A DNA stretch of 56,576 bases from an uncultured Methylococcaceae bacterium. GTDB taxonomy: Bacteria; Pseudomonadota; Gammaproteobacteria; Methylococcales; Methylomonadaceae. Numbering within the stretch: the first letter of the stretch is position 1; each line of letters begins with the position of its first letter. Location of the stretch: NCBI GenBank assembly GCA_903908165.1, contig CAIVQX010000190.1, forward strand, positions 1-56,576, read 5' to 3'. Of this stretch, positions 1-9,956 are shown one piece after another. Under the pieces are notes generated by a model, which saw only the letters and a program-made list of their open reading frames with translations, had not been told where the DNA came from and did no database searches. Both the position numbers and the translations under genes were made by a program.

Positions 1-818
1 AGCGCATTCAATAAAAAAGAAGACTTACGGTATAAATTTCCACCGCTGATTGCACCAATAAAAGAAGCCAATAAACCCGAAGCAATTTCTGCGCTGTACA
101 AAACTGGACACTGACGGGTGCTTAAACTGCGCCCTTCCAATCGTCTCAATACACGTTCTGCAGCTTTTTTACCAATTTCTTTTGGTGACTCCAAATTGAT
201 TGCATTTCTTGCAACGCTATACCAGTAATCCCGTTGCATACTGTCGCCACGTTGCGCTAATACAGAACAACTTAAGGAATGACGGGTTGTTGGGTAGCCA
301 TGCAAAAAACCCAAACTATTCCCCATTACATAGTTACCTTGATGGGTGTTAATAGAAGCGCCTTCCGAATTGGTAATATGAGCGTGAAAATTGCGGGCAG
401 CTTCTTCACATTCTAGCGCCAACTCAATAGCATTTTCCGTACCAAGATGCCAAGGATGATTAAGATCAAGATCAGGAAATTCAGTTGCCAGCAATTCTTT
501 ATCGGGCAAGCCTGAGAACTCATCCTCACTGGTATAACGGGCAATACTACAAGCCGCACTGACCGTTTCTTTAATAGAGGCTGGTGATAAATCGGTCGTA
601 CTGGCTGAGCCTTTACGCTGACCAAAATAAACGGTGACGCCAAGGCCCTGACTGCAATGATGTTCTATTGTTTCAACATCACCTAAACGTACTGACACCG
701 ACAAGCCCGTTTCTTGGCTTAAGCCCGCTTCCGCTGCACTGGCACCTTGTTTTTTAGCTTCGTCCAATAAATCTTGTACGATATTTTTTATAACGTTCTG
801 TTCTTCCTGATTTTGCAC
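1..818 (-). CDS. pmbA: PmbA/TldE, metalloprotease subunit (C-terminus beyond left edge)
   Basis: Partial gene: about 272 N-terminal codons lie in the window and the rest runs off the left edge. The reading frame begins at GTG (position 818); an in-frame TAA four codons upstream and no early ATG make GTG the likely start. The protein reads VQNQEEQNVIKNIV, then a GLSVSVRLGDVETIEHH strand typical of the modulator-of-DNA-gyrase family. In known systems PmbA (TldE) pairs with TldD to form a cytoplasmic protease that matures microcin B17 and degrades CcdA. The partner tldD lies 112 bases upstream on the same strand. The small yjgA gene that often accompanies pmbA is not in between. Identity is firm from sequence and context. 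Confidence 0.93.
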   Translation of the reverse strand, partial: MQNQEEQNVIKNIVQDLLDEAKKQGASAAEAGLSQETGLSVSVRLGDVETIEHHCSQGLGVTVYFGQRKGSASTTDLSPASIKETVSAACSIARYTSEDEFSGLPDKELLATEFPDLDLNHPWHLGTENAIELALECEEAARNFHAHITNSEGASINTHQGNYVMGNSLGFLHGYPTTRHSLSCSVLAQRGDSMQRDYWYSVARNAINLESPKEIGKKAAERVLRRLEGRSLSTRQCPVLYSAEIASGLLASFIGAISGGNLYRKSSFLLNA

Positions 819-930
819 TGTATTCTCTTAAAAGGCTTGTTTACGACTTATCTGCTGAAGTCAACTTCATTAATTTCTTTGATCTTGATCAGTGGATGTT
901 CTAAATACTCGGGAATATCATATCGCGCTT

Positions 931-2370
931 TTAAACACTCGTTCCACCGACTGTCAAACCATCAATCTTTAAAGTTGGCTGTCCGACCCCTACAGGGACA
1001 CTTTGGCCTTCTTTACCACATGTACCGACACCACTATCCAATTCAAGATCGGTGCCTACCATAGATACTTTGGTCAATACGTCAGGCCCATTGCCAATCA
1101 GGGTGGCGCCTTTAATTGTACGAGTTATTTTGCCATTTTCAATTAAATACGCTTCACTGGCGGAAAATACAAACTTGCCCGAGGTTATATCAACTTGCCC
1201 ACCGGCAAAGTTTTTAGCATACAAGCCTTTTTTAACTGATTTTATGATTTCTTCAGGATTATGCTTACCTGCCAACATATAGGTATTGGTCATACGGGGC
1301 ATAGGCAAACTCGCATAAGATTCTCGGCGACCATTACCGGTAGAGTTAACACCCATTAAACGGGCATTTAGTTTGTCTTGCATATAACCTTTGAGAATAC
1401 CCTTTTCAATCAGAACTGTTTGTTCTGTGGGCGTTCCTTCATCATCAATAGTCAACGAACCACGTCGCCCTTGCAACGTTCCATCGTCAACAACTGTACA
1501 TAAATCAGACGCCACTCGCTCACCTACTCGGCCACTAAAGGCAGAAGTCCCTTTACGATTAAAATCACCTTCCAACCCATGTCCAATCGCTTCATGTAAA
1601 AGAATACCCGGCCAACCTGGTCCCAGAACCACCGTCATATTACCTGCTGGAGCTTCATCTGCTTCCAAATTAACCAGTGCTAATCTTACTGCTTCTTTTC
1701 CAAACTCAAGCGCCTTGTTTTGATCGATAAAATAACTATAATCACTTCGCCCTCCGCCACCCATACTGCCCTGTTCACGGCGACCGTTTTCTTCAACAAT
1801 AACCGTTACATTCATGCGGACCAAAGGCCTGACATCGGCCGCTAAAGCACCATCTTGATTTGCCACCATGATAGTTTCATGGCTGCCACTGAGACTAACG
1901 ATCACCTCTTCTATACGGCTATCCAACTTACGCGTCTCACTATCAACGTGGCGCAATAAATCTATTTTCTGTTGATCATCCAAGGATTTCAAAGGATTAA
2001 CAATTGAATAATAGCGTGGCCAATTAGCCGCTTTTACCAGTCCTACTTGTGCATCTTGACCTTGTCGCACAATGGCTTTTACATTATTAGCCGCTTCCAG
2101 TAACACCGGTAATTCAATTCTGTCACTATAAGCAAAGCCTGTTTTTTCACCTGCTACCGCACGAACACCTGCACCTTGCTCAATGCTGTGACTACCCTCT
2201 TTAATGATACCGCTTTCCATTACCCATGATTCACTATGACTGGATTGGAAATAAATATCCGCCGCATCAACAGACGAACTGAGCAATCGGTTCATGATTT
2301 TTTCGATATCACCATCTTGAATACCAGCAGGTGTCAAAATAGCGTGTCTTGCAAAGTTTAATAGTTCCAT
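931..2370 (-). CDS. tldD: TldD, zinc metalloprotease of the TldD/PmbA pair
   Basis: 479 residues, close to the 481 of E. coli TldD. The zinc-binding HEAIGH motif is at about residues 259-264, followed by [20 protein letters not shown], a strongly conserved block. An N-terminal [20 protein letters not shown] stretch also matches the family. The frame is open to a GTG immediately before ATG 2370; I chose ATG, but the one-codon-longer GTG start cannot be excluded. TldD is the catalytic, metal-bearing subunit and PmbA the second subunit, acting on unfolded peptides in the cytoplasm. It lies in the conserved run rng-yhdP-nitrilase-tldD-pmbA, here interrupted by a BamC-like lipoprotein gene just upstream. 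Confidence 0.97.
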   Translation of the reverse strand: MELLNFARHAILTPAGIQDGDIEKIMNRLLSSSVDAADIYFQSSHSESWVMESGIIKEGSHSIEQGAGVRAVAGEKTGFAYSDRIELPVLLEAANNVKAIVRQGQDAQVGLVKAANWPRYYSIVNPLKSLDDQQKIDLLRHVDSETRKLDSRIEEVIVSLSGSHETIMVANQDGALAADVRPLVRMNVTVIVEENGRREQGSMGGGGRSDYSYFIDQNKALEFGKEAVRLALVNLEADEAPAGNMTVVLGPGWPGILLHEAIGHGLEGDFNRKGTSAFSGRVGERVASDLCTVVDDGTLQGRRGSLTIDDEGTPTEQTVLIEKGILKGYMQDKLNARLMGVNSTGNGRRESYASLPMPRMTNTYMLAGKHNPEEIIKSVKKGLYAKNFAGGQVDITSGKFVFSASEAYLIENGKITRTIKGATLIGNGPDVLTKVSMVGTDLELDSGVGTCGKEGQSVPVGVGQPTLKIDGLTVGGTSV

Positions 2371-2469
2371 CACAACATCAAAATAAAGGTTTTAGGCAAA
2401 GGTTTACGGTAGAAAGATCAAAAGTAAGCTCTAATTGCTTTAGCCTTAAATCTTTCACTATTACCTTAA

Positions 2470-3174
2470 TTATTCTTCTTTTAAATCATCACGCAGCATT
2501 TCAAAGACCTGCTTTAATAAGTCTTCTGGGCCAGTACTAGGCTGGCTAGTGCTATTGTCTTTAGGTGCACCACGCTTTTTACCCCGATTACCGGCGCTGT
2601 TTTGTTCAGTTGCATTACCCAATGCTGCCGTTACTTTTGTTTCTGTACCTTCACGCTTTACCGTGAGCACATAAATTGCATTATTACTATTTTTACTACT
2701 AAATAATGATGGATCAGCATCGTATGAAACGAAATAAAGTCCCTTTTCATGATCATGATCAGTAATTTCGATATCGCTTTGTTTTAAAGCCAGACCTAAC
2801 GAATTCCAAGCCTCATCATAGGTTTGTTTAATGATCAACTGTGAAGGTCGAGCAGCCCAGATATCTTCATTCGTTTGTGGTGTCGGCTCTTGCTCGACCA
2901 AAGATACCTTATCCCCCAAACCAGTCTTATCTGATTTTTTTCGAATAACACTATTATCTTCAGCAGTCGTAGCCGCTGCTACTTTAGCGACTTCTTCAGG
3001 CGCTCCACTATCATCAAACACCGGTGTTGCCGTATCTTTCTTACTAAACACTAGAGTGGGCGGGCGTTCCAGTGCCATAGTATCATAATAACGCTTGTCT
3101 TCTGCTGCACTAGTACACCCCGCCAAGAATGCGACAAGCAGCACTATTTTCAGAGTAAGAAAAGGATTATTCAC
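2470..3174 (-). CDS. bamC: BamC-like (NlpB/DapX family) outer-membrane lipoprotein
   Basis: 234 residues with a lipoprotein signal peptide: hydrophobic segment 9-18 and lipobox LAGC with the lipidated Cys at residue 20. A YYDTMALERPPTL stretch follows, resembling the unstructured N-terminus through which BamC contacts BamD. Residues about 108-234 form one helix-grip-like domain (LIIKQTYDEAWNSLGLALKQ, then EKGLYFVSYDADPSLF). E. coli BamC has 344 residues and two such domains, so this copy is shorter. In that family it is an accessory lipoprotein of the outer-membrane beta-barrel assembly complex. It starts at GTG, overlapping the nitrilase stop by 8 bases, so it is probably translationally coupled. 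In enteric bacteria bamC follows dapA; here it sits between the nitrilase and tldD genes. Family call good, exact orthology less certain. Confidence 0.75.
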   Translation of the reverse strand: MNNPFLTLKIVLLVAFLAGCTSAAEDKRYYDTMALERPPTLVFSKKDTATPVFDDSGAPEEVAKVAAATTAEDNSVIRKKSDKTGLGDKVSLVEQEPTPQTNEDIWAARPSQLIIKQTYDEAWNSLGLALKQSDIEITDHDHEKGLYFVSYDADPSLFSSKNSNNAIYVLTVKREGTETKVTAALGNATEQNSAGNRGKKRGAPKDNSTSQPSTGPEDLLKQVFEMLRDDLKEE

Positions 3175-3985
3175 AAAAATATCGCCTATGACTTAAAACC
3201 GGAAAACTTTTTCGTACTTTCTGCAGTCGTTCTAAATCTATTTCAGACATCACATAACCTCCGCCTGTTTTATAACAATCTAAAACGACGCCCCAAGGAT
3301 CTACAATCATACTATGGCCAAAGGTTTTTCGGCCATTTAGATGAAAGCCACCCTGATTGGGTGCGATAACGTAACACAAGTTTTCTACTGCTCGTGCTCG
3401 CAACAAAACTTCCCAATGAGCAGCACCCGTCTCTGCAGTAAAAGCAGAAGGCACGACCAGTATTTCAACCCCCAGCTTGCTCATTTTGCGAAAAAACTCG
3501 GGGAACCTCAAGTCGTAACAAACAGCAACTCCCAATTTACCAAAAGGTGTATCAAAAACCCTCGACTCAGTACCCGGCTCAATTGAATCAGATTCACGAT
3601 AGACTTCATTGGTATCAGGAACATTAACATCAAACAAATGAACCTTATCGTAACGTCCGACCCTTACCCCTTTATCGTTATAAATCAAGCAACTTGCTCG
3701 CACCTTATGACTATCATCACTAGCAATTGGTATAGTTCCACCAACCACCCATACGGCATACTTTTTTGCAATATTGGCCAAAAAGTCCTGAATTGGCCCT
3801 GAACCATCAATTTCTTTTGCTTTTAACTTATCGGTTTCATGATCACCCATTAACGCAAAGTTTTCTGGTAACGCTACCAGTTTTGCCCCCGCCTTAACTG
3901 CCTCTGCAATAAGCTTTTCGGCTTCCAGCAAGTTAAAACTTATATTAGGGCTTGAGGCCATTTGAATTGCCGCACACTTAGTCAT
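3167..3985 (-). CDS. Nitrilase-superfamily amidohydrolase (Nit1-like, deaminated-glutathione-amidase type)
   Basis: 272 residues of the carbon-nitrogen hydrolase fold. The Glu-Lys-Cys triad is visible: E41 in ALPENF, K114 in YDKVHLFDV and C156 in AVCYDLRFPE. The branch resembles Nit1/YbeM proteins, which hydrolyse deaminated glutathione, a product of transaminase side reactions. The ATG overlaps the yhdP stop (ATGA), and the 3' end overlaps the BamC-like gene by 8 bases. The order yhdP-nitrilase-tldD recurs in Pseudomonas and relatives. Catalytic class is sure; the physiological substrate is inferred from family membership. Confidence 0.92.
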   Translation of the reverse strand: MTKCAAIQMASSPNISFNLLEAEKLIAEAVKAGAKLVALPENFALMGDHETDKLKAKEIDGSGPIQDFLANIAKKYAVWVVGGTIPIASDDSHKVRASCLIYNDKGVRVGRYDKVHLFDVNVPDTNEVYRESDSIEPGTESRVFDTPFGKLGVAVCYDLRFPEFFRKMSKLGVEILVVPSAFTAETGAAHWEVLLRARAVENLCYVIAPNQGGFHLNGRKTFGHSMIVDPWGVVLDCYKTGGGYVMSEIDLERLQKVRKSFPVLSHRRYFCE

Positions 3986-6900
3986 TTTTTATTCTCTTCT
4001 GATTGTTCTGTATTTTTTTGTACCCAAGGAAAATCGGTTATTCCGCCCAGTGTTTTCTGTAATAAACCATCATTTTCTCGTAACGGAATCAGTTGTATAT
4101 TTCCCCAACCCCCTTTAATCAAATATTGGGAGCCAAAGAAAAAACCTTCCTGATTTTTCCCAGTCAACGCACGACCAATAAAATCGGATATTTTACCTAC
4201 AATTGTACCAGCAACCGGAACAACATCAGCACCTTTTGGCACAACACTAACGCCATAATCGACCGTTTTATTATTCAAATCAGTGTTCCCTACTATGGTA
4301 ATTTTTGCTGGTATGGCATCAACCACAACGTCATTAGTCGTTGCTTTACCACCCAATAAACTGAAATTACCTTTTATACTAATGAACGTCATGCCATCCT
4401 CAAAGACGTTACTAAAATCCAGTTGAAAATGATTTATCCATTGCGAGATTGCCAAAATACCCAGCACCCGCCCAAAGCCAGGTTCTATTCCTAAAATACG
4501 GCCATTTCTAAAATCAATTTCGACCTGAGCTTGCGCACTTGCCCACGAAAACTGATAAGGAGCGCCCTTCCAATCAGCAACAAAATCGACATCGGCATTG
4601 GTTTCGACCAACTCTTTAGTTATACCCAATTTGTTTAAAAACTGACCTGCTTGCGGCATAGTAAGCTTTCCTTTTATATGCGTTTTTGTGTCCTTACCGT
4701 CAATTATCCAATCACCCGTCAAAGCAAGCTTTTGATCAACTCCATTTAATTCGACCCGCTTAAATACGACACCATTGGGTATACGTTCCGTTTCAATAAT
4801 CATTTGACCAAGATCAACAGCCTGCCATAAAGTTTTTTGACTGGCCAATGTCAATAATGGCAGTATATCCGGTGTCGATAAAGAAGCCAGATCATCATCT
4901 GATTTAAGTTGCTTCAATACATCAAGATTCAACAAATCCATTGTAAAATCCATACTATGAGAACTTTTTAAATTGAATGGGATTTTAAAGCCACCTTTAG
5001 CTATTGACGCATCAATATTACCCGCCCAATATTTTGCTTCGGGCTTAAAAACCAGATCAAAATAACCCAAATCTGCTTTCTTCCATAATCCATGAGCACT
5101 GTGGATTTTAACCTCCCTAATATTGCTGGCGACATTAGCGATCGCTTCATGATCTTTCTCTTGCACAAAGGACAAGCCAACACCCATCCAGTCTTTTAGA
5201 TCTAATCGTTCACGATTAATTTCTAACTTTATTCCGGGCTCTTGACTTTGATTGACATTGCCCGTGCCAATCAAAACATTTCCCGATTCAATTGTCTGTT
5301 GCTCGACATTATATTTAACAGCCGCACTCATTTGATTGTCGTAAGCTATATTAATCGGCAATAAGGTTTCATTTGTTAAATTAAACTGCAAGCTTAAAGG
5401 TCTTTGCTGCTCTCTGTTTTTGGCTAAGCTATTAGGTAAATCTAATGCCATCCCAGCCAAATTTGAATTCACAACCAAATCCGGAAAACTATTATCGTAG
5501 GGGAGTTGTAATTTTAAATTGTAATCTGTCGAACCTTCAGCCAACTCTAATCCGGGTATCTTAAACTGTTTCAAAATATCACTAACTCCAACATGGCCAT
5601 CCACATTAACCGTAGTCAGAACATCAGAACTTTTGATAGTAATCTTAATAGGATTATCAAGAGTTTTAGCCGTAATCATTTGGCTGTAAACACCTTGCTC
5701 ATTAAACTTTAACGCACCTGTTATTTGACTAACCCCTAAATCAAGCGCTTTAACTTTAAGCGTTCCTTTATTTAACTGTGCTGAACCGTCAACGATTGCT
5801 TTAGCACCATCCGCTAAAGGTAATTTTAAATCCAAAGTGACTTCGGTTGTTCCTTGCGGATCTACCGCCTCCAAAAAGCTATTTGCTGAAGAATTAAGAG
5901 GCGTATTCTGCAAAAACTTTAACCCTTGCAAAACATCCGTGTCCAACTTTCCCTGAACTAACAAATGTTCACTTTCACCCAGCATTGGTATAACCACTCT
6001 GGCCTGCTTGATTTTTAAGTTGTTACTGAAGCCCTTGTTTAAATCAACCTGTAAACCACCCTGTAAAAATACAACTTCGCCACCCAACTCTGTTAAATAC
6101 GGCCAATCCGAAAGATAGGATATATCCATCTGATCGACGTCAAATCTTGCTTCAAAAACACCTTGCCCCTTGTCAAACGGAAAGCCATTTAAATCACCGT
6201 AAAACAATATGCCACCCTTAGGAACACGTCCTTTGATAAAAGCATGATCAAGCCAATCAACCACCGACTCCTTTAACACACCGACAGGCAAATAATGTTT
6301 AACCTGAGTCACATCCTCAGCAGAAAAACCCATTTGTAAGTCCAAAAATGGCGACTTACCCTCCTTCTTTGGAATCCGTAAATTAAATCGATTACTTGTT
6401 ATTATATCGGGTGAATCTACATCAATATGCGGACTGGATACTAACCACTCATCCGCTGTTTGTTGCCAGGCAATCTTACCCACCAGTTTTTTTATACTGA
6501 GTGCCTCGCGAAACAACCCAGAAGTTGTCATACTGGCATCTTTGGTTACCAAATCCAATTGCCCTTTTTCATCCGTACCTTTTAATCGTCCGGTTAAATT
6601 TTCTATACCTGGAATTGCATCTGATGGCGCTATTTTCAAATGATTGAAATTGCCATTAACGGCGAAGTGCTTTGCATCTAAATCGGCAAAATAAAACAAC
6701 TGCTCTACTGATCCTTTTAACGAAGACTTTTCTAAAAAACTGCTTGCATTTTTTGGTAACGTTCCAAAAAATTGCAACAATGTTGAAGCATTTTGCAAAT
6801 CCACTGATTTTACAAACAGTGCCAACTTATGCAATACACTATCATTAGTCTGATTCCCAGAAGCACTAAAGACTATCCCTGGCCATTGCTTATCATTGGT

Positions 6901-7839
6901 TTGCAACAAAAACTGAGGCACATCGAGACGCCATTGATCGTCATTGTGCTGCAAATGCACATTGGTTTTGAGTTGTTTGGCAAAAAAATCTTCCTTATCC
7001 GGTCTAGTGAGCTTTAATTCTTGTAACTGAATATCCGCTTCCAAAGACGTTATTTCTGAATGTTTTAGAGTACTCCATATCTTAACATCACCAAAACCCG
7101 AGTTAATCTTCATCTCAAAAGGCAATTGTCCCGCCACCCATGCAGCTGGATTTATGTTTTTTCCTTCAACAAAAATGCTGCCATCAACCAATGAAGGTTC
7201 AAATAAATTCCCTATCACCTCCATGGAAAGTCTTAATTCATCACCATATCGTTTAGGAGGTCTTACTAAAATATTTACTTGATGCTGCTGATCTTTATTA
7301 ACGATCGCAAAATCAACCATACCCATCATATTCAGCTTGGCTGAATTAAGCTCATCCTGCCAACTAATTTCACTTTGTAAAACTTCGTACTTACTCCCTT
7401 GTAACAACCATAAAGGTTTTTCATCGGTTGCCTTTAAACCAACAATAGAGATACTGCCATCTTGCTTACGTTTTACTGTCAGCTTTGCTCCAACTAAAGT
7501 AACCCACGACGATGCTAAGTGATCACCACTCATTAGGGCATTAAATAAATTAATACCCACACGGACTTCCTTGAGCTGAATGGGTGCGACTGTATTAGCA
7601 GCAGAAGCGCTAACTTCAATATCCTTTAACACCAATTCTGGGCTATACCCACGCATATTGGCACGCATATGACCTATGGTTATTGGCGCACCTATGAGTT
7701 TGCTAATATGTGAAGACAAATCGGCTTTATAATCAGCTATACCCCACAGCAAAAAACGTAAAACTGTCAGGCTAATTGCTGAGGCAATTAAAGACCAAAA
7801 AATAAGATGGCGAGTTGCGCGTTTAATATGATGAATCAT
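3982..7839 (-). CDS. yhdP: YhdP, large AsmA-like inner-membrane-anchored envelope protein
   Basis: 1285 residues, close to the 1266 of E. coli YhdP. One N-terminal transmembrane segment (about residues 13-33) precedes a very long periplasmic, beta-rich region with AsmA-type repeats. The C-terminal block VSVVPKGADVVPVAGTIVGK is typical of the family's end. AsmA-like proteins of this group (YhdP, TamB, YdbH) are thought to bridge the periplasm and move phospholipids to the outer membrane; YhdP also affects enterobacterial common antigen in E. coli. It lies between rng (90 bases upstream) and the nitrilase gene (4-base overlap), its usual neighbours. Confidence 0.94.
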   Translation of the reverse strand: MIHHIKRATRHLIFWSLIASAISLTVLRFLLWGIADYKADLSSHISKLIGAPITIGHMRANMRGYSPELVLKDIEVSASAANTVAPIQLKEVRVGINLFNALMSGDHLASSWVTLVGAKLTVKRKQDGSISIVGLKATDEKPLWLLQGSKYEVLQSEISWQDELNSAKLNMMGMVDFAIVNKDQQHQVNILVRPPKRYGDELRLSMEVIGNLFEPSLVDGSIFVEGKNINPAAWVAGQLPFEMKINSGFGDVKIWSTLKHSEITSLEADIQLQELKLTRPDKEDFFAKQLKTNVHLQHNDDQWRLDVPQFLLQTNDKQWPGIVFSASGNQTNDSVLHKLALFVKSVDLQNASTLLQFFGTLPKNASSFLEKSSLKGSVEQLFYFADLDAKHFAVNGNFNHLKIAPSDAIPGIENLTGRLKGTDEKGQLDLVTKDASMTTSGLFREALSIKKLVGKIAWQQTADEWLVSSPHIDVDSPDIITSNRFNLRIPKKEGKSPFLDLQMGFSAEDVTQVKHYLPVGVLKESVVDWLDHAFIKGRVPKGGILFYGDLNGFPFDKGQGVFEARFDVDQMDISYLSDWPYLTELGGEVVFLQGGLQVDLNKGFSNNLKIKQARVVIPMLGESEHLLVQGKLDTDVLQGLKFLQNTPLNSSANSFLEAVDPQGTTEVTLDLKLPLADGAKAIVDGSAQLNKGTLKVKALDLGVSQITGALKFNEQGVYSQMITAKTLDNPIKITIKSSDVLTTVNVDGHVGVSDILKQFKIPGLELAEGSTDYNLKLQLPYDNSFPDLVVNSNLAGMALDLPNSLAKNREQQRPLSLQFNLTNETLLPINIAYDNQMSAAVKYNVEQQTIESGNVLIGTGNVNQSQEPGIKLEINRERLDLKDWMGVGLSFVQEKDHEAIANVASNIREVKIHSAHGLWKKADLGYFDLVFKPEAKYWAGNIDASIAKGGFKIPFNLKSSHSMDFTMDLLNLDVLKQLKSDDDLASLSTPDILPLLTLASQKTLWQAVDLGQMIIETERIPNGVVFKRVELNGVDQKLALTGDWIIDGKDTKTHIKGKLTMPQAGQFLNKLGITKELVETNADVDFVADWKGAPYQFSWASAQAQVEIDFRNGRILGIEPGFGRVLGILAISQWINHFQLDFSNVFEDGMTFISIKGNFSLLGGKATTNDVVVDAIPAKITIVGNTDLNNKTVDYGVSVVPKGADVVPVAGTIVGKISDFIGRALTGKNQEGFFFGSQYLIKGGWGNIQLIPLRENDGLLQKTLGGITDFPWVQKNTEQSEENKK

Positions 7840-7929
7840 AATGAGCCAGTATAATAAGCATCACTGGAAACCATGAAAGACTGCAATTGTCGATCTGATA
7901 ATTTCAAATTTGCCTCGTGGCTTCGAAAC

Positions 7930-9384
7930 TTACAGCAGCACAACGTCATACTGCTCCTGGTTATATTGTGTTTCTACCCTAAATTTTATCTGAACATCTA
8001 AAAATATTTCTAATTCAGCAAGCATGTCGGCTTCTTCATCAAGGAGCATATCTACTACTTCATTCGACGCCAGAACCAAGATAGTCTGAACTTTGTATAG
8101 CCTTACTTCTCGAATGATCTCTCTAAAAATTTCCAGGCACATAGTTTCCGGAGTTTTTAAAACGCCTCGACCACCACACGCGCTACATGGCTCACAGAGT
8201 ATATGCTCCAAACTTTCTCGCGTTCGCTTACGAGTCATTTCTACCAGACCCAGCACCGAAACCTCAGTAATTCTGGTTTTTGCTCGGTCTTTTTCCAAAT
8301 GCCGCTCAAGCGCCTGCAAAACTTGCATCTTGTGCTCTTCACTTTGCATATCAATGAAATCGATAATAATGATTCCACCCAAATTTCTTAACCTAAGCTG
8401 ACGGGCAATGGTTTGAGCTGCTTCAAGATTAGTTTTAAAAATTGTCTCTTCAAGATTTCGACCACCCACATAACCACCCGTATTAACATCTACTGTCGTC
8501 ATCGCTTCGGTCTGATCAAATATTAAATAGCCCCCAGACTTTAGTTTAACTTTACGATCTAATGCCTTTTTAATTTCATCTTCGACACTGTAGATATCAA
8601 ATACCGGACATTCCCCAGAGTAATGCTCTATAACAGGGACGATTTCCGGCACAAAAACTTCTGCAAACTCAAGCAATCGTTGATAAGTTTCTTTGGAATC
8701 TACGCGAACCCTATCAATACCTTCTTTGTATAAATCTCTAAGTGTTCTGATGCTTAAAGGTAAATCCTTATGAATAAACTGCTTAGGCTTTGCTACGGCA
8801 ATCTTTTTTACAATAGACTCCCACAGCTTTAGCAAAAAGGCCATGTCTGCAATTAAAATAGATTCTTGTACACATTCTGCGGCTGTTCTTGCAATAAAAC
8901 TGCCACACTTATGGGTTTGCCTAAACGCATCAAGACACGTCCTTAAACGTATTCGCTCAGCCTCATATTCAATACGTTGGGATACGCCGGAATTATTCGC
9001 ATAAGGCATATAAACTTGGTATCGCGAGGGGATCGATATTTCAGTGGTTAAGCGTGCTCCTTTTGTTCCTAATGAATCCTTAACAACTTGTACAACAAGA
9101 TGCTGACCTTCATTCAGGTAATGCTCAATGACGTCTGAACCTTTCTCTTCCAAATCTTTCGCGCACAAATCTGAAATATGAATGAACGCCGCCTTGGGCA
9201 AACCAATATCAACAAAAGCGGCTTGCATACCAGGTAGAACACGGCAAACTTCGCCTTTATAAATATTACCTACCAATCCTCGCTCACGGGTTCTTTCAAT
9301 AATGAGTTCTTGTAAAACACCATTTTCAATGACCGCAACCCTTGTTTCAGGGGGAGTTACATTAATTAAAATTTCTTCACTCAT
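7930..9384 (-). CDS. rng: Ribonuclease G
   Basis: 484 residues (E. coli RNase G has 489). An N-terminal S1-like RNA-binding domain (about 35-125) precedes the RNase E/G catalytic core. The catalytic aspartates are visible as D299 in TVDVNTGGY and D342/D345 in IIDFIDM, and the zinc-link cysteines lie in CEPCSACGGRG (C400, C403). There is no long RNase E-type scaffold, so this is RNase G, which matures the 5' end of 16S rRNA and takes part in mRNA decay. Its ATG overlaps the maf stop by 4 bases, keeping the maf-rng-yhdP order known from many gammaproteobacteria. Confidence 0.97.
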   Translation of the reverse strand: MSEEILINVTPPETRVAVIENGVLQELIIERTRERGLVGNIYKGEVCRVLPGMQAAFVDIGLPKAAFIHISDLCAKDLEEKGSDVIEHYLNEGQHLVVQVVKDSLGTKGARLTTEISIPSRYQVYMPYANNSGVSQRIEYEAERIRLRTCLDAFRQTHKCGSFIARTAAECVQESILIADMAFLLKLWESIVKKIAVAKPKQFIHKDLPLSIRTLRDLYKEGIDRVRVDSKETYQRLLEFAEVFVPEIVPVIEHYSGECPVFDIYSVEDEIKKALDRKVKLKSGGYLIFDQTEAMTTVDVNTGGYVGGRNLEETIFKTNLEAAQTIARQLRLRNLGGIIIIDFIDMQSEEHKMQVLQALERHLEKDRAKTRITEVSVLGLVEMTRKRTRESLEHILCEPCSACGGRGVLKTPETMCLEIFREIIREVRLYKVQTILVLASNEVVDMLLDEEADMLAELEIFLDVQIKFRVETQYNQEQYDVVLL

Positions 9385-9956
9385 TTAAAAAACTCAATGC
9401 CTTGTTTGGATAAAAGTTGTGCCGTCTCAAACAATGGTAAACCGACCACTCCGGAAAAACTGCCTTTTATTGACTCAACAAATACCCCACCTCGCCCTTG
9501 AATAGCATAGCTACCGGCTTTATCAAGCGGTTCTCCAGTATCCCAATAATCTAATATTTCTTGCTCTTTCAGGCACCTGAATGTTACCTCAGTAATACTT
9601 ATGGCCTGATTGTGCTGATGTCCTCTTAGTGAAATGGCCGTATAAACATGATGGGTTTTGCCCGATAACTGTGTCAACATACTGAGCGCATCTTGCTTGT
9701 GCTTAGGTTTTCCCATAATCAGGGACCCTAAAACAACTGTGGTATCCGCTGCCAAAACTGGCAAATCCGTTTTAAGCTGAATTAAACATGCCGCAGACTT
9801 TTCAGCCGCTAAACGTCGCACATAAGCAAGCGGAGCTTCATTATTTAAAGGTGTTTCATCTAGATCAACTGGATAAGTCGTATAAGAGACCTTAATTTGA
9901 TCCAACAGTTCCTTTCTGCGTGGCGATGCAGATGCAAGAATAATTTGTACCGACAT
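9381..9956 (-). CDS. maf: Maf/YhdE-type nucleoside triphosphate pyrophosphatase
   Basis: 191 residues with the family opening SASPRRKELL and the substrate-loop motifs DLDETP, AADTTV and DKAGSYAIQGRGG. The SASPRR form and the C-terminal GSFSGVVGLPLFET block match the YhdE (dTTP/UTP) class rather than YceF. Members hydrolyse dTTP, UTP and modified pyrimidine nucleotides and so sanitise the nucleotide pool. The gene overlaps rlmH by one base upstream and rng by four bases downstream, implying one transcript. Substrate class is inferred from motif similarity. Confidence 0.94.
   Translation of the reverse strand: MSVQIILASASPRRKELLDQIKVSYTTYPVDLDETPLNNEAPLAYVRRLAAEKSAACLIQLKTDLPVLAADTTVVLGSLIMGKPKHKQDALSMLTQLSGKTHHVYTAISLRGHQHNQAISITEVTFRCLKEQEILDYWDTGEPLDKAGSYAIQGRGGVFVESIKGSFSGVVGLPLFETAQLLSKQGIEFFK

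Noticed and set aside
1391-1723. 110-codon frame antisense to tldD
   Set aside because: tldD on the other strand is intact with all its motifs; this is a shadow frame with no independent support. The same holds for the other antisense or shifted frames inside yhdP, hemC, uvrA, ileS and others.
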